NCBI GenBank assembly: GCA_018853935.1 | Contig: JAAOMR010000120.1 | Coordinates: 1-42,513, forward strand | DNA length: 42,513 nucleotides | Direction of reading: 5' to 3' | Origin: Acidithiobacillus ferrivorans | GTDB taxonomy: Bacteria > Pseudomonadota > Gammaproteobacteria > Acidithiobacillales > Acidithiobacillaceae | Shown: positions 23,451-31,563 of the stretch, piece by piece | Position numbering within the stretch: the stretch's first letter is position 1 | How the letters are laid out: the number at the start of each line of letters is the position of its first letter | Position numbers and translations under genes: made by a program | Notes under the pieces: generated by a model | What the model was told of the DNA's origin: nothing | The model's database searches: none | Seen by the model: only the letters and a program-made list of their open reading frames with translations

Positions 23451-26345
23451 ATGCTTAGTGTAAAACCCATGTCATCGGCAAAAGGATCAGCGGGAGACGT
23501 AATAGACTATTTATCAGAGGGTGAAGTCAGAAGTGACTCCATCAAATATTATGAAAATAATAAGGGTAATGCGTCGAGCGCATGGCTCGGAGCGGGAGCA
23601 GAACTTTTAGGTCTCGGAGGCGCTGTTGACAAGAAAAAGCTCGAAGAGTTACTCGACGGAAAAATAGGTGGTCAGCGATTAACGGCAGAGGGAAAGGATC
23701 GCAGGATGGGTTCAGATCTCACTTTCTCCGCTCCCAAATCTGTCTCAGTTGTAGCATTAGGATTAAATGATAGAAAGATCATCGAGGCGCACGATGAAGC
23801 TGTAAAAGAAGCTATGTTATACATAGAGGAAACTGTTGCTAAAGCGCGATATGGAAAAGGTGGTAAAACTACTGAAAACACTGGTGTCCTCGTTTCTGCT
23901 GCGTATAGACATGAAGATGCTCGACCCGTGGACGGCTATATAGCACCTCAATTGCATACACATTGTCTCGTCATTAATGCTACAAAAGATGAGAAGGGGT
24001 GGAGAGGGGTAGACTTAGATTTCGGCGAGGATTCTGTACGCATGCACACTGCCGATGCGATCTACAAGTCCAGATTGTCTATGAAGCTAAAAGAGTTGGG
24101 TTATGGCATTAGACAAACTAAAGATGGCTTTGAGATTGACGGCATTAGTGATGAGCAAATCGCTAACTTTTCAAAACGTAAAGTGCAAATAGATGCTGCT
24201 CTTCAGGAGGCTGGACTCACAAGAGAAGGCTCTACTACGGGTGATAGGACTGCGGCAAATCTAAAGACCCGTTCTGCAAAACTGAAGGTCGATAGTGATG
24301 ATTTGCACATACAGTGGAGTAAAGACTGTCGAGCTCAGGGTATAGATTTGACGTCTTTAACTGCGCATGCAGCAAGCACCACTCAAGACAAAGATGGCAT
24401 ATTACAAAAGAGTATCACTGATGCGATCGAGCATCATACAGAAAGACATTCTGTATTTTCAGCAGAAAGTCTATATCTCACAGCAGTAAAGAATGGCATG
24501 GGGACAGTCGATTATGAGGCATTCAAGAGTGCAATAGACAGTCATCCCGACATTATAAAAAAGCAGAAGGGACTCATAACTACAGCGCAAGCTGTAGAGC
24601 GCGATGCGTGGATAGCTGGATATGCTGTGCATACTCACGGAAAAATGAATGCTTTCATAAATACGGCATATAGTGCGAATAGTCAAAATAATAGTGCTAT
24701 TACTCCGCCTTTAAACGTGCAGACGCTTTCAGATGGAATCAGCGCATTAGAGTCGGAACAGGGGTTTAAATTCTCTGATGGACAACGAGATGCTGTAGCA
24801 TTAGCACTATCTGCCACAGATAAAGTGATCGGAATGGTAGGTGCAGCAGGCTCAGGCAAAACGACATCGATGAGAGGCATAACTAAAATAGCACATGAGC
24901 AAAATTATGAAGTTATAGGTATTGCTCCCTCGTCTGCTGCTGCAAATGAACTTAAGAGTGCTAACGCAAATGGAACGATGACGATTGCTTCATTTGTGCT
25001 GAAAGAAAACACGAGTAATAAGCCTCGACTTATCATTGTAGATGAGGCTGGCATGGTCTCCGCGCCTGATATGCGAAAAATCATGGAGAAGCTAGATAGT
25101 CGAGATAAATTGCTGTTGGTCGGAGATCCAAAGCAGCTCTCGGCAGTAGAAGCGGGATCACCATTTGCTGATCTCATAAAAAATAAGCATATACAGTATG
25201 CTGAGATAAACGAGATCCAGCGCCAGAAAGATGTAAACTTACTATCGATTGCTCAAGATTTTGCGAATGGTGATACAGCGTCTGCTGTCGCAAAAGTGGC
25301 ATCATACATGCATGAAGTAACTCCAGAAAAAACAGGTAGAGACGCGAAAGGTAAGGCTGTTGCATCGACTCAAGATCGGCGCATGGCAATAGCATCTGCA
25401 ACTGCGGAAAAATATTTAGAGCTGGATCAAGATATGAGAGATAAGACGCTTGTACTTTCTGGAACTAATGAAGTGCGTTCATTAGTTAATGAGAAAATCA
25501 GAGCTGGACTAAAGAGTGATGGATCTATTGATTCCGTCGACTCTAGTATACAAGCTTTGAAGAAAACTAGCATGACGCAATCTGAGTCTAAAAAAGCTCA
25601 TAACTATGATGCTGGCATGCTTGTACGTGAGACATACAATGCTCTCGATGAAGAGGGACACAAAGTTAGACTGCACAGAGACTGGAAAATTGCAGGTAAT
25701 AACGTAAAAAACGAAATAGAACTTGTAGCTGATAACGGCACTACAAAGGCAATTAATGCTTCTGAGATGTTGAAACATTCATATAAAGCATACAGCGTAG
25801 AGAAAAAGTCACTCGCAGCTAACGATAAGATAGTTATTCTTGAGAATAATAAAGAATTGGGATTGTTGAATGGGGACATTTTGACTGTCGAAAAGATCGA
25901 AAATGGTAATATATATGCAAAGGATTCAGAGGGTCTTACACGAGTCATAGACTCTTCTAAGCCTATTGCGATGGACCATGCATACTGTCTCACGATTCAT
26001 AAGTCACAGGGACGGACAGTTGAAAACACGATAGTTGCTGGTGAGGCGTCTCGGACAGCCACGGCAGAGTCTGGCTATGTTGCGTGTTCGAGGGAGAAAT
26101 ATGGACTTACAATTATTACTGATAATGCACCAATGCTACAGAAACGCTGGCAGACATATGCAGATAGGCAGTCAGCAGAACACGATCGAGAGAATGCTGT
26201 AGATTCTCAGAAATTGGACATCGCATATGATAAAGGAATGTCTAGTGCCTTTGATCACATCAATCCAGCGCCAAAAGTCCTTAAAGAAGAGCAGGTGCAG
26301 ACGCAGGAGCAGGAGTTAGCTATGTCGCACGAGTTCTCATTGTAG
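23451..26345 (+). CDS. MobF-family conjugative relaxase-helicase (TrwC/TraI-like)
   Basis: A 964-residue bifunctional relaxase, the size of R388 TrwC. The N-terminal relaxase has candidate nicking tyrosines Y20 and Y33/Y34 and the metal-binding histidine cluster in APQLHTHCLVIN (H169, H171) with H154 upstream. The 1B helicase half has Walker A GAAGSGKT (464-471), VDEAGMVS (D531), LVGDPKQLSAVEAGSPFADL and the late TIHKSQGRTVENT. It should nick at oriT, stay bound to the strand and unwind it. The C-terminal 60 residues are Gln/Glu-rich, as in other TrwC proteins. With the coupling protein at 28789 it could deliver the element through a host or helper channel. Confidence 0.95.
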   Translation: MLSVKPMSSAKGSAGDVIDYLSEGEVRSDSIKYYENNKGNASSAWLGAGAELLGLGGAVDKKKLEELLDGKIGGQRLTAEGKDRRMGSDLTFSAPKSVSVVALGLNDRKIIEAHDEAVKEAMLYIEETVAKARYGKGGKTTENTGVLVSAAYRHEDARPVDGYIAPQLHTHCLVINATKDEKGWRGVDLDFGEDSVRMHTADAIYKSRLSMKLKELGYGIRQTKDGFEIDGISDEQIANFSKRKVQIDAALQEAGLTREGSTTGDRTAANLKTRSAKLKVDSDDLHIQWSKDCRAQGIDLTSLTAHAASTTQDKDGILQKSITDAIEHHTERHSVFSAESLYLTAVKNGMGTVDYEAFKSAIDSHPDIIKKQKGLITTAQAVERDAWIAGYAVHTHGKMNAFINTAYSANSQNNSAITPPLNVQTLSDGISALESEQGFKFSDGQRDAVALALSATDKVIGMVGAAGSGKTTSMRGITKIAHEQNYEVIGIAPSSAAANELKSANANGTMTIASFVLKENTSNKPRLIIVDEAGMVSAPDMRKIMEKLDSRDKLLLVGDPKQLSAVEAGSPFADLIKNKHIQYAEINEIQRQKDVNLLSIAQDFANGDTASAVAKVASYMHEVTPEKTGRDAKGKAVASTQDRRMAIASATAEKYLELDQDMRDKTLVLSGTNEVRSLVNEKIRAGLKSDGSIDSVDSSIQALKKTSMTQSESKKAHNYDAGMLVRETYNALDEEGHKVRLHRDWKIAGNNVKNEIELVADNGTTKAINASEMLKHSYKAYSVEKKSLAANDKIVILENNKELGLLNGDILTVEKIENGNIYAKDSEGLTRVIDSSKPIAMDHAYCLTIHKSQGRTVENTIVAGEASRTATAESGYVACSREKYGLTIITDNAPMLQKRWQTYADRQSAEHDRENAVDSQKLDIAYDKGMSSAFDHINPAPKVLKEEQVQTQEQELAMSHEFSL

Positions 26346-26613
26346 GCTTTTTATCCACAGAAAACGTTTATGTTGATGGCACAGGGAAAAACAAAAGAGA
26401 AGGAAATGGAGCCGGAGGCCCCACTTCTTTACGCGCTCATCTGTGTTACCACTTCTACAATGAATAGCACGAGTTTTCATTGTAGTCTTTTTATGCAATG
26501 TAACTGACTTAATTTTTATATTTATATTTAGCCATAAATTCATGATGTTTATTTTTATGTATATCGTCACGCTAATTTAAGCCATTATTTTAATCGCAGT
26601 TTTAAGCATCTAC
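26346..26613. other. Gene-free stretch after the relaxase with a diverged terminator module and a 28-bp repeat
   Basis: A 28-base block at the relaxase 3' end (26327-26354, starting GCACGAGTTCTCATTG) recurs with two changes at 26467-26494. Between them, 26362-26433 looks like a worn terminator module (CACAG, AGAGAAGGAAATG, GGAGCC-GGA-GGCCCC). No gene is visible. Confidence 0.5.
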
Positions 26614-26642
26614 TTGACTTATAATAACTTATTATGTAACGT
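26614..26642 (+). promoter_or_regulatory. Promoter of the repeat-protein cluster
   Basis: TTGACT (26614-26619) and TAACGT (26637-26642) are 17 bases apart; the same -10 sequence occurs in both copies of the duplicated leader. The first ATG is 27 bases downstream behind GAGGAGGAAC. Confidence 0.45.
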
Positions 26643-26669
26643 CATACTTACAAAGAGGAGGAACAAACT

Positions 26670-26924
26670 ATGACACATTTAAAATATTCTACTGGTTTTA
26701 GAGAGATGAATCTACCAATAAATCTGGATTTAACTGCGGAAGAGTTAGAAGCGTTTAGGACTCACAAGTCTCCTAAAATACGAGCGTTATATGGTCTTAT
26801 AGATTACCCAGCTACTCCTGAGCAAATAGAAAGAGGTCTTAATGATGGCAACTTCTTTGTTAGACTTATTTATGAGGAAAGAGTAGCTATGAATAGCGAA
26901 TCTGAGCGTTATTTCAGTGAATAA
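26670..26924 (+). CDS. 28-residue-repeat protein 1 (one repeat)
   Basis: An 84-residue protein behind a strong GAGGAGGAAC ribosome site. The N-terminal half is its own sequence, with a helix TAEELEAFRTHKSPKIRALYG. The C-terminal half holds one copy of the repeat that dominates the next four genes: ATPEQIERGLNDGNFFVRL, followed by a short acidic end. The repeat looks like a pair of antiparallel helices, as in HEAT-type solenoids. The first gene of the cluster thus resembles a capping module. The next frame begins at a GTG overlapping its last codons. Confidence 0.65.
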   Translation: MTHLKYSTGFREMNLPINLDLTAEELEAFRTHKSPKIRALYGLIDYPATPEQIERGLNDGNFFVRLIYEERVAMNSESERYFSE

Positions 26925-27459
26925 GCACTTCACTAACATGCATATTAAAAGCATATATGCGGATAATGTGCCTCCATTTCACAAGCTCGATCAAGACATA
27001 ATAGATGCATGTAGAAAGTATTCTACAATAGAATTAAGAATTATTCTTGGACAAGAACAATACTATGCAACACCTGAGCAGATCGAAAGAGGACTCACGG
27101 ACGTAAGTGAAGAGGTGCGTGAAGTATGGGCTGAGCGTATGGACTGGACTCCCACTCCTGCGCAGATAGAAAGAGGTCTCACAGACGAGATGCTGTGGGT
27201 TCGCCTAGTCTGGTCTGAGCGTACAGACTTCACCCCTACTCCAGAACAAGTGGAAAGAGGACTCACGGATGAGACGGCAAAAGTGAGAGTAGCATGGGCA
27301 GAACGTAAGGACTTCACACCCACCACAGAGCAAGTGGAAAGGGGACTCACGGATGAAGAACGCGTAGTGAGAAAGTTGTGGCTAGACAAAGCTAAAGAGC
27401 TAGCTAGCGCATTATTAAACGACGAGATAGAAGATTTTGATGATAGTAGCATTTTATGA
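26917..27459 (+). CDS. 28-residue-repeat protein 2 (four repeats)
   Basis: A 180-residue protein starting at GTG 26917 inside the previous gene (ATG 26938 is an alternative; neither has a clear ribosome site). After about 48 unique residues it has four tandem 28-residue repeats with the pattern TPTPEQ(V/I)ERGLTD-x4-VRxxWAxRxDF, including ERGLTDETAKVRVAWAERKD. The last repeat decays into KLWLDKAKELASALL and an acidic tail EIEDFDDSSIL. Helix A would be PEQVERGLTD and helix B VRxxWAxR. I know of no defined function for this repeat; solenoids of this type usually bind proteins or nucleic acid. The tail is shared with the next gene. Confidence 0.7.
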   Translation: MNKHFTNMHIKSIYADNVPPFHKLDQDIIDACRKYSTIELRIILGQEQYYATPEQIERGLTDVSEEVREVWAERMDWTPTPAQIERGLTDEMLWVRLVWSERTDFTPTPEQVERGLTDETAKVRVAWAERKDFTPTTEQVERGLTDEERVVRKLWLDKAKELASALLNDEIEDFDDSSIL

Positions 27460-27482
27460 CACAACCACAGGATGAACAAACC

Positions 27483-27965
27483 ATGAAAACAACACTTGAA
27501 GAAGTAGAAAGAGGACTTACAGATAGCGAAGAGGAAATTGCGATTGCGATAGTATGTGGCTTGGATTTTATACCTACTCCTGAGCAAGTGGAAAGAGGAA
27601 TTGCAGATAGAGATTGGAAAGTACGAAATGAATGGGCTAAACGTAAGGATTACACACCTACCCCTGAGCAAATAGAAAGAGGACTTACAGATGGGAGGTG
27701 GCTTATACGATATAAATGGGCAGAACGTACGGATTACACACCTACTCCTGAGCAGGTGGAAAGAGGACTCACGGATGTGAATAAAGACGTACGCATAGAA
27801 TGGACATATCGCACAGACTTCACCCCTACTCCAGAGCAAGTGAAAAGAGGACTCACGGATGAAGAAAGCGTCGTGAGTGAGCTGTGGATGGACAGAGCTA
27901 AAGAGCTCAATAGCAATATGTTAAAAGATGAGATAGAAGATTTTGATGATAGTAGCATTTTATGA
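27483..27965 (+). CDS. 28-residue-repeat protein 3 (five repeats)
   Basis: About 160 residues with five repeats: a degenerate first one (EEVERGLTDSEEEIAIAI), then units such as TPTPEQVERGLTDVNKDVRI, and the same decayed last unit and acidic tail as protein 2 (DEIEDFDDSSIL). ATG 27483 is chosen because a degenerate AGGATGAACAAACC leader precedes it, matching the leaders of the neighbouring genes; ATG 27456, overlapping the previous stop as ATGA, would add nine residues. Genes 2 and 3 share their tails and downstream leaders at the DNA level, so one arose by tandem duplication of the other. Confidence 0.7.
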   Translation: MKTTLEEVERGLTDSEEEIAIAIVCGLDFIPTPEQVERGIADRDWKVRNEWAKRKDYTPTPEQIERGLTDGRWLIRYKWAERTDYTPTPEQVERGLTDVNKDVRIEWTYRTDFTPTPEQVKRGLTDEESVVSELWMDRAKELNSNMLKDEIEDFDDSSIL

Positions 27966-27988
27966 CACAACCACAGGAGGAACAAACT

Positions 27989-28129
27989 ATGAAACGTAAT
28001 AAAAAATCAACGATGCCTGATACCCCATACTGGCACGAGTACGCTCGTAAGCATCCCGAAAGTGCACAGCGCGAATGGGATAAAATCAAAGCAAATAAAG
28101 GAGGAACAAACTATGAACCCAACGCCTGA
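27989..28129 (+). CDS. Small hypothetical protein between repeat genes
   Basis: A 46-residue frame starting at ATG 27989 behind a perfect copy of the cluster leader AGGAGGAACAAACTATG. The product is basic and aromatic (MPDTPYWHEYARKHPESAQR, then EWDKIKANK) and carries no 28-residue repeat. Its end overlaps the leader and first codons of repeat protein 4. It is either a short real gene or a broken repeat gene whose body was lost. I recognise no family. Confidence 0.45.
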   Translation: MKRNKKSTMPDTPYWHEYARKHPESAQREWDKIKANKGGTNYEPNA

Positions 28130-28358
28130 AGAAGTAGAAAGAGGACTCACAGATGATGATATAGGTGTGCGCAGAGAGTGGATACAACGTTCAGACTATG
28201 TACCTACTTCTGCGCAGGTGGAAAGAGGACTTGCAGATGGTGATAAGGACACGCAGGCGCTGTGGACGAATAAAGTTAAAGAGATTATTAGAGAGCTTGC
28301 TATCAAGGCACTAAAAGATGCCTTATTGAAGGGCTTATTGAACGAGGAACTTATATGA
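28113..28358 (+). CDS. 28-residue-repeat protein 4 (two repeats)
   Basis: An 81-residue protein starting at ATG 28113 behind AGGAGGAACAAACT. It opens directly with the repeat (NPTPEEVERGLTDDDIGVRR), has a second, degenerate unit (TSAQVERGLADGDKDTQALW) and ends in a long helix rich in Lys, Leu and Ala (KVKEIIRELAIKALKDALLK). Its stop overlaps the start of the next gene as ATGA, so the two are coupled. The short length compared with proteins 2, 3 and 5 shows that repeat number varies freely in this cluster. Confidence 0.65.
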   Translation: MNPTPEEVERGLTDDDIGVRREWIQRSDYVPTSAQVERGLADGDKDTQALWTNKVKEIIRELAIKALKDALLKGLLNEELI

Positions 28359-28786
28359 AACCAACACCAGAAGAGATAGAAAGAGGACTCACTAATCATG
28401 AATGGAGAATACGTTATGCATTGGTAGAACGTATGGACTGGACTCCTACTCCTGAGCAAATAGAAAGAGGACTTACAGATATGCGTTGGTGTATACGAGA
28501 GAAATGGGCTAAACGTAAGGACTTCACTCCAACACCTGAGCAAATAGAAAGAGGTCTTACAGATCTAGATGGTGCTATACGCTGTGCTTTTGCGTATCGT
28601 AGGGATTTCACTCCAACACCTGAGCAAGTGGAAAGAGGACTGTCGGATACTCATGAATATGTGCGCAAAGCATGGGTGGATCGTAAAGATGAAGATGAGC
28701 AAAGGGAAGATGAACAATATGTGATCATGGAAGAGGCACATTTTCACTATCTGAACAGCAGTCTAGTAGATAATGAGGAGACGTAA
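28355..28786 (+). CDS. 28-residue-repeat protein 5 (four repeats)
   Basis: A 143-residue protein translationally coupled to protein 4. It starts at once with the repeat (KPTPEEIERGLTNHEWRIRY) and has four well-kept units, among them TPTPEQIERGLTDMRWCIRE and TPTPEQVERGLSDTHEYVRK. It ends in a very acidic tail (KDEDEQREDEQYVIMEE). The positions between the fixed residues vary widely from unit to unit, mostly on one face of each predicted helix pair. Its stop is two bases before the coupling-protein gene, so the cluster and the coupling protein share a transcript. Confidence 0.7.
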   Translation: MKPTPEEIERGLTNHEWRIRYALVERMDWTPTPEQIERGLTDMRWCIREKWAKRKDFTPTPEQIERGLTDLDGAIRCAFAYRRDFTPTPEQVERGLSDTHEYVRKAWVDRKDEDEQREDEQYVIMEEAHFHYLNSSLVDNEET

Positions 28787-28788
28787 AG

Positions 28789-30765
28789 ATGGATGATCCA
28801 AATATCAATAGTGGTCGAATACCTGTAGCTTTTGCAATGACAGGTCTTACATATGTGACAGCATGGACCTGTGCTTCTTACTTAGTAGATCGACCAGATC
28901 CGTTAATATTATTGCACAATGCTTTACACCCGCTAGCTTTTGGCTTTATGCCTCCTATTCTCGCGGGTGTTCTAGCTGTTTTTGCAGGTGTAGCTGCTTT
29001 TAAGGGCTTATACATAGAGCCTATGACTCATATAAGAGGCATAAAGCTCAAGAATAACGTCAAAGAGCTATCAACGGCGCTAAAGCCACTAAACAGTAAT
29101 AAGGGGATTTTTATACATCCTCAGATACAAATTGCAGAGCAGCAAGAATGTAGGCACATGATGTTTTTAGGAGGCTCAGGATCAGGAAAAACAAGTATCC
29201 TCTGGCCCATGATTAATCAAGCAGCAGCTCGCAATGATAAGTGTATCATTTTTTCATTTAAAAGTGACTTCCAAGAAAAGTGTGAGTTCGACTTCGATCT
29301 TCTAGCACCCTGGGATTCGCGCTCAGTGCGCTGGCAACTCGGAAAAGATATCCGGACTAGACTACACGCAGAAAGTCTAGCTAATACCCTTGTGCCAATG
29401 CCAGCAAAGGACCAAATCTGGGCCCAGGGAGCACAGGGACTTCTGACAGCCGTTATCTCACGCCTACAGAAAACACAGGGAGTTAAGTGGGGTTTTGCTG
29501 AGCTTTCACAAGCTGTTGCTAAAGCTCTTTCTAACTACAACCATTTATTAGCAGTTGTAATGCATGAAAGTCCTATAGCTAAAGCATATTTAATGGGTCA
29601 AGACTCAAAAACCACTGCCAGCTTTCTCGCGCAAATGGCTAGTGGACTAGCACCAGTTATAAACATAGGTGTAGCTGAGTACACGAGCGAAGGAAAGGCG
29701 TGGAGCGTCACAGATTGGCTTGCGGGAAGAAAGGCTAATGCCGCAATTATTGGGTATTTACCTTCTGCTGATAAGATCTCGAAATCGTGGGCATCCTCAA
29801 TTATTGAACAGATTGTCTCTAAAGTTTTAGACATGAGTGACTGTGATCCAGCTGAACGTAGGATCTGCATGTTTCTTGACGAAGTGCCTCAAGCTGGCAA
29901 AGTGCCGTCGATCACCACGGCACTAGAAGCAGCTAGAAGTAAAGGCATGCGGATCTGGCTGGGTATGCAGTCGATCTCGCAGAGTGAAAAAGAGTATGAC
30001 AGAGAGACACCAATCATATGGGCTGGTCAGACTAACATAAAGATAATTGCTAATTTGTCTAGTCCATCAGACCAGAAGTGGGCTAGTGACCTTTTAGGAG
30101 AAAGAGAGTTAGAGAGATGGCAGCATCAGACTTCAGTCTCCATATCGGACTCACAAGGCGGATCGAGATCAGGAGGTTTTCAGCGCGTTAAAGAGCACGT
30201 TATTATGCCATCGCAATTCGGCTCAGACCTGCACGTCATCGAAAATGTCGGAGTAAAAGCGCTTATTCTGACTGGCAAACACGCGAGCATCGTGCAGTGG
30301 GGTTTTCCAAAGCTACAGCGCATGCGACCTGCTGTATGCTACGCAAAATGGACTCTCCCAAGTTTCGAGCGTCCGGACTGGGGTGCAGTGCCACCCAAGG
30401 TCGACACACCAGAGCCTGTAGCGACCCCCATGACGCAGGCAGAGACAACTACACAAGCACCAGCGCAACAGAATCTACAAGAGGCTGTGGACACGAATGC
30501 AGGCAAGGTAGCGGCGACGGAGACAGACGATGCAACAGAGTCAGAGACGGCAGCAGACATTTTGAAGGATCATATCGTCGACGCTATAATTCCGGGAGCA
30601 TCTATGCTGCTTAAAGCCTTCGGAGTCGATGATCCTCAAGTCTCTAGCGTGAGCGCAAAACCCATCGACCAGCGTCCTACAGTGACTACAGCAGAGGCTC
30701 CAGTGCCAGTTTATGAAGGTGAGGATGAGCCAGATGACGAGGAGTATGACTATGAGGTAGGATGA
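28789..30765 (+). CDS. Type IV coupling protein (TrwB/TraD-like)
   Basis: A 658-residue VirD4/TrwB/TraD-family ATPase. Two N-terminal membrane helices (about 12-30 and 50-75) are followed by Walker A GGSGSGKTS (128-136), SFKSDFQEKC, and Walker B CMFLDEVPQAGK (D364, E365), then the arginine/sensor region GMQSISQSEKEYD. The length is longer than TrwB (507) because of a disordered Pro/Thr/Glu-rich tail from about 530 ending DDEEYDYEVG; in F TraD a C-terminal tail docks the relaxosome. The family carries relaxase-DNA from the cytoplasm to a type IV channel. The matching channel is absent here except for the DotA-like protein. The start has GAGGAG just upstream. Confidence 0.92.
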   Translation: MDDPNINSGRIPVAFAMTGLTYVTAWTCASYLVDRPDPLILLHNALHPLAFGFMPPILAGVLAVFAGVAAFKGLYIEPMTHIRGIKLKNNVKELSTALKPLNSNKGIFIHPQIQIAEQQECRHMMFLGGSGSGKTSILWPMINQAAARNDKCIIFSFKSDFQEKCEFDFDLLAPWDSRSVRWQLGKDIRTRLHAESLANTLVPMPAKDQIWAQGAQGLLTAVISRLQKTQGVKWGFAELSQAVAKALSNYNHLLAVVMHESPIAKAYLMGQDSKTTASFLAQMASGLAPVINIGVAEYTSEGKAWSVTDWLAGRKANAAIIGYLPSADKISKSWASSIIEQIVSKVLDMSDCDPAERRICMFLDEVPQAGKVPSITTALEAARSKGMRIWLGMQSISQSEKEYDRETPIIWAGQTNIKIIANLSSPSDQKWASDLLGERELERWQHQTSVSISDSQGGSRSGGFQRVKEHVIMPSQFGSDLHVIENVGVKALILTGKHASIVQWGFPKLQRMRPAVCYAKWTLPSFERPDWGAVPPKVDTPEPVATPMTQAETTTQAPAQQNLQEAVDTNAGKVAATETDDATESETAADILKDHIVDAIIPGASMLLKAFGVDDPQVSSVSAKPIDQRPTVTTAEAPVPVYEGEDEPDDEEYDYEVG

Positions 30766-30766
30766 A

Positions 30767-30803
30767 GTGCTAACAGTTAGCACCTTGTCTGACACAGTGT
30801 CAG
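30767..30803. promoter_or_regulatory. 17-bp palindrome, copy 2, with a second palindrome
   Basis: GTGCTAACAGTTAGCAC (30767-30783) is identical to copy 1, and begins two bases after the coupling-protein stop. CTGACACAGTGTCAG (30789-30803), a perfect 7-bp inverted repeat around one base, follows five bases later and touches the terminator module. Confidence 0.6.
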
Positions 30804-30866
30804 TAGCACAGAAAAACAGCGCAAGCGCACAAAGAAAGGGAGCTGGTGCTCCCTCCTTTATATACG
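30803..30866 (+). terminator. Terminator module, copy 6
   Basis: GTAGCACAG, the GCGC-AA-GCGC stem and a shortened hairpin GGGAGC-TGGT-GCTCCC with a TCCTTTATATACG tail. It ends the coupling-protein transcript. Confidence 0.75.
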
Positions 30867-31017
30867 TTATTGATGGTCACCTGAAAGTCATTCACGAATC
30901 ATTTTATCTTGTTTAAGACAATTATATGTGAACGATTAGGTAATAATCAACATTAAATGACTGATAACTTTAATGGTTATCGTGAAAATAAATCATCATT
31001 TAATTAGGTATTTGGAC

Positions 31018-31046
31018 TTGATATACAGAATTGTTTATTGTAACGT
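31018..31046 (+). promoter_or_regulatory. Promoter of the 31078 gene
   Basis: TTGATA (31018-31023) and TAACGT (31041-31046), 17 bases apart, identical to the promoter in the first leader copy. Confidence 0.4.
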
Positions 31047-31077
31047 TCTATTACATTCAAAAAAGGGGGATGCATTC

Positions 31078-31482
31078 ATGAAGACATCAAATATTATGAG
31101 AAAACAGGATATTATTGAAAATACCCAACTGTGCATTGAATATGGTGGAAGTAGTACTATTTTTACTTCAGAAGAATGTCAAGAGCTGATTAATGATCAT
31201 ATAGCAGAGATGGTCTGCAATAACATCGACGAAGATGAAATAGAGACTCAATGTGGTGAACTTTATAACCAGTTCAAAAATATCGTATTAGTTAATGGCA
31301 TATGGAGATGGGCTAGTTATGAAGGAGATGTGGAGCTAGATGAAGATGAAGTCGCACTGGTAGATAGAAAAATACAAGAACTTTATACCACCTATCTAGC
31401 TAGTATGCTCTGGCTAGAGCGTAGTGCTAGTGAGCACCTACTCTTTGACGAGAGTGATGAAGGCTCTTATACAAGTATATAG
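31078..31482 (+). CDS. Hypothetical acidic protein
   Basis: A 134-residue, strongly acidic protein starting at ATG 31078 behind GGGGGA, inside the duplicated leader. It looks all-helical (SEECQELINDHIAEMVCN; EDEIETQCGELYNQF; DEDEVALVDRKIQELY) and has no family I recognise. Small acidic proteins of mobile elements are often DNA mimics or anti-defence factors, but nothing specific supports that here. It shares its promoter sequence with the unrelated gene at 16041 and so is probably regulated together with the replication block. The next gene follows after 81 bases with its own AGAGGAG site. Confidence 0.65.
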   Translation: MKTSNIMRKQDIIENTQLCIEYGGSSTIFTSEECQELINDHIAEMVCNNIDEDEIETQCGELYNQFKNIVLVNGIWRWASYEGDVELDEDEVALVDRKIQELYTTYLASMLWLERSASEHLLFDESDEGSYTSI

Positions 31483-31563
31483 TACTGAAAATGTCTTATC
31501 ATTTAATAACGTAAGTATTGGCGCAATATATAGTAATACTATCATAACCCAGAGGAGAAACAT

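Larger units (their letters stand above)
30803..31080 (+). repeat. Duplicated leader segment, copy 2
   Basis: This segment is the partner of 15764-16042. Identity is highest in the last 130 bases, from TAATAATCAACATTAAATGA to the start codon, including the promoter and ribosome site. Differences cluster in the first 90 bases, near the hairpins. It accounts for most of the gene-free stretch 30766-31077. Confidence 0.85.

Noticed and set aside
27063-27839. 258-codon minus-strand frame in the repeat cluster
   Set aside because: It is a periodic antisense reading of the 84-bp repeats; the plus frames have ribosome sites, coupled starts and a sensible protein pattern.
26900-28700. CRISPR-like array in the region of regular repeats
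   Set aside because: The spacing is 84 bases, the repeats lie in open frames and encode a conserved 28-residue unit, there are no unique spacers between short identical repeats, and there are no cas genes.
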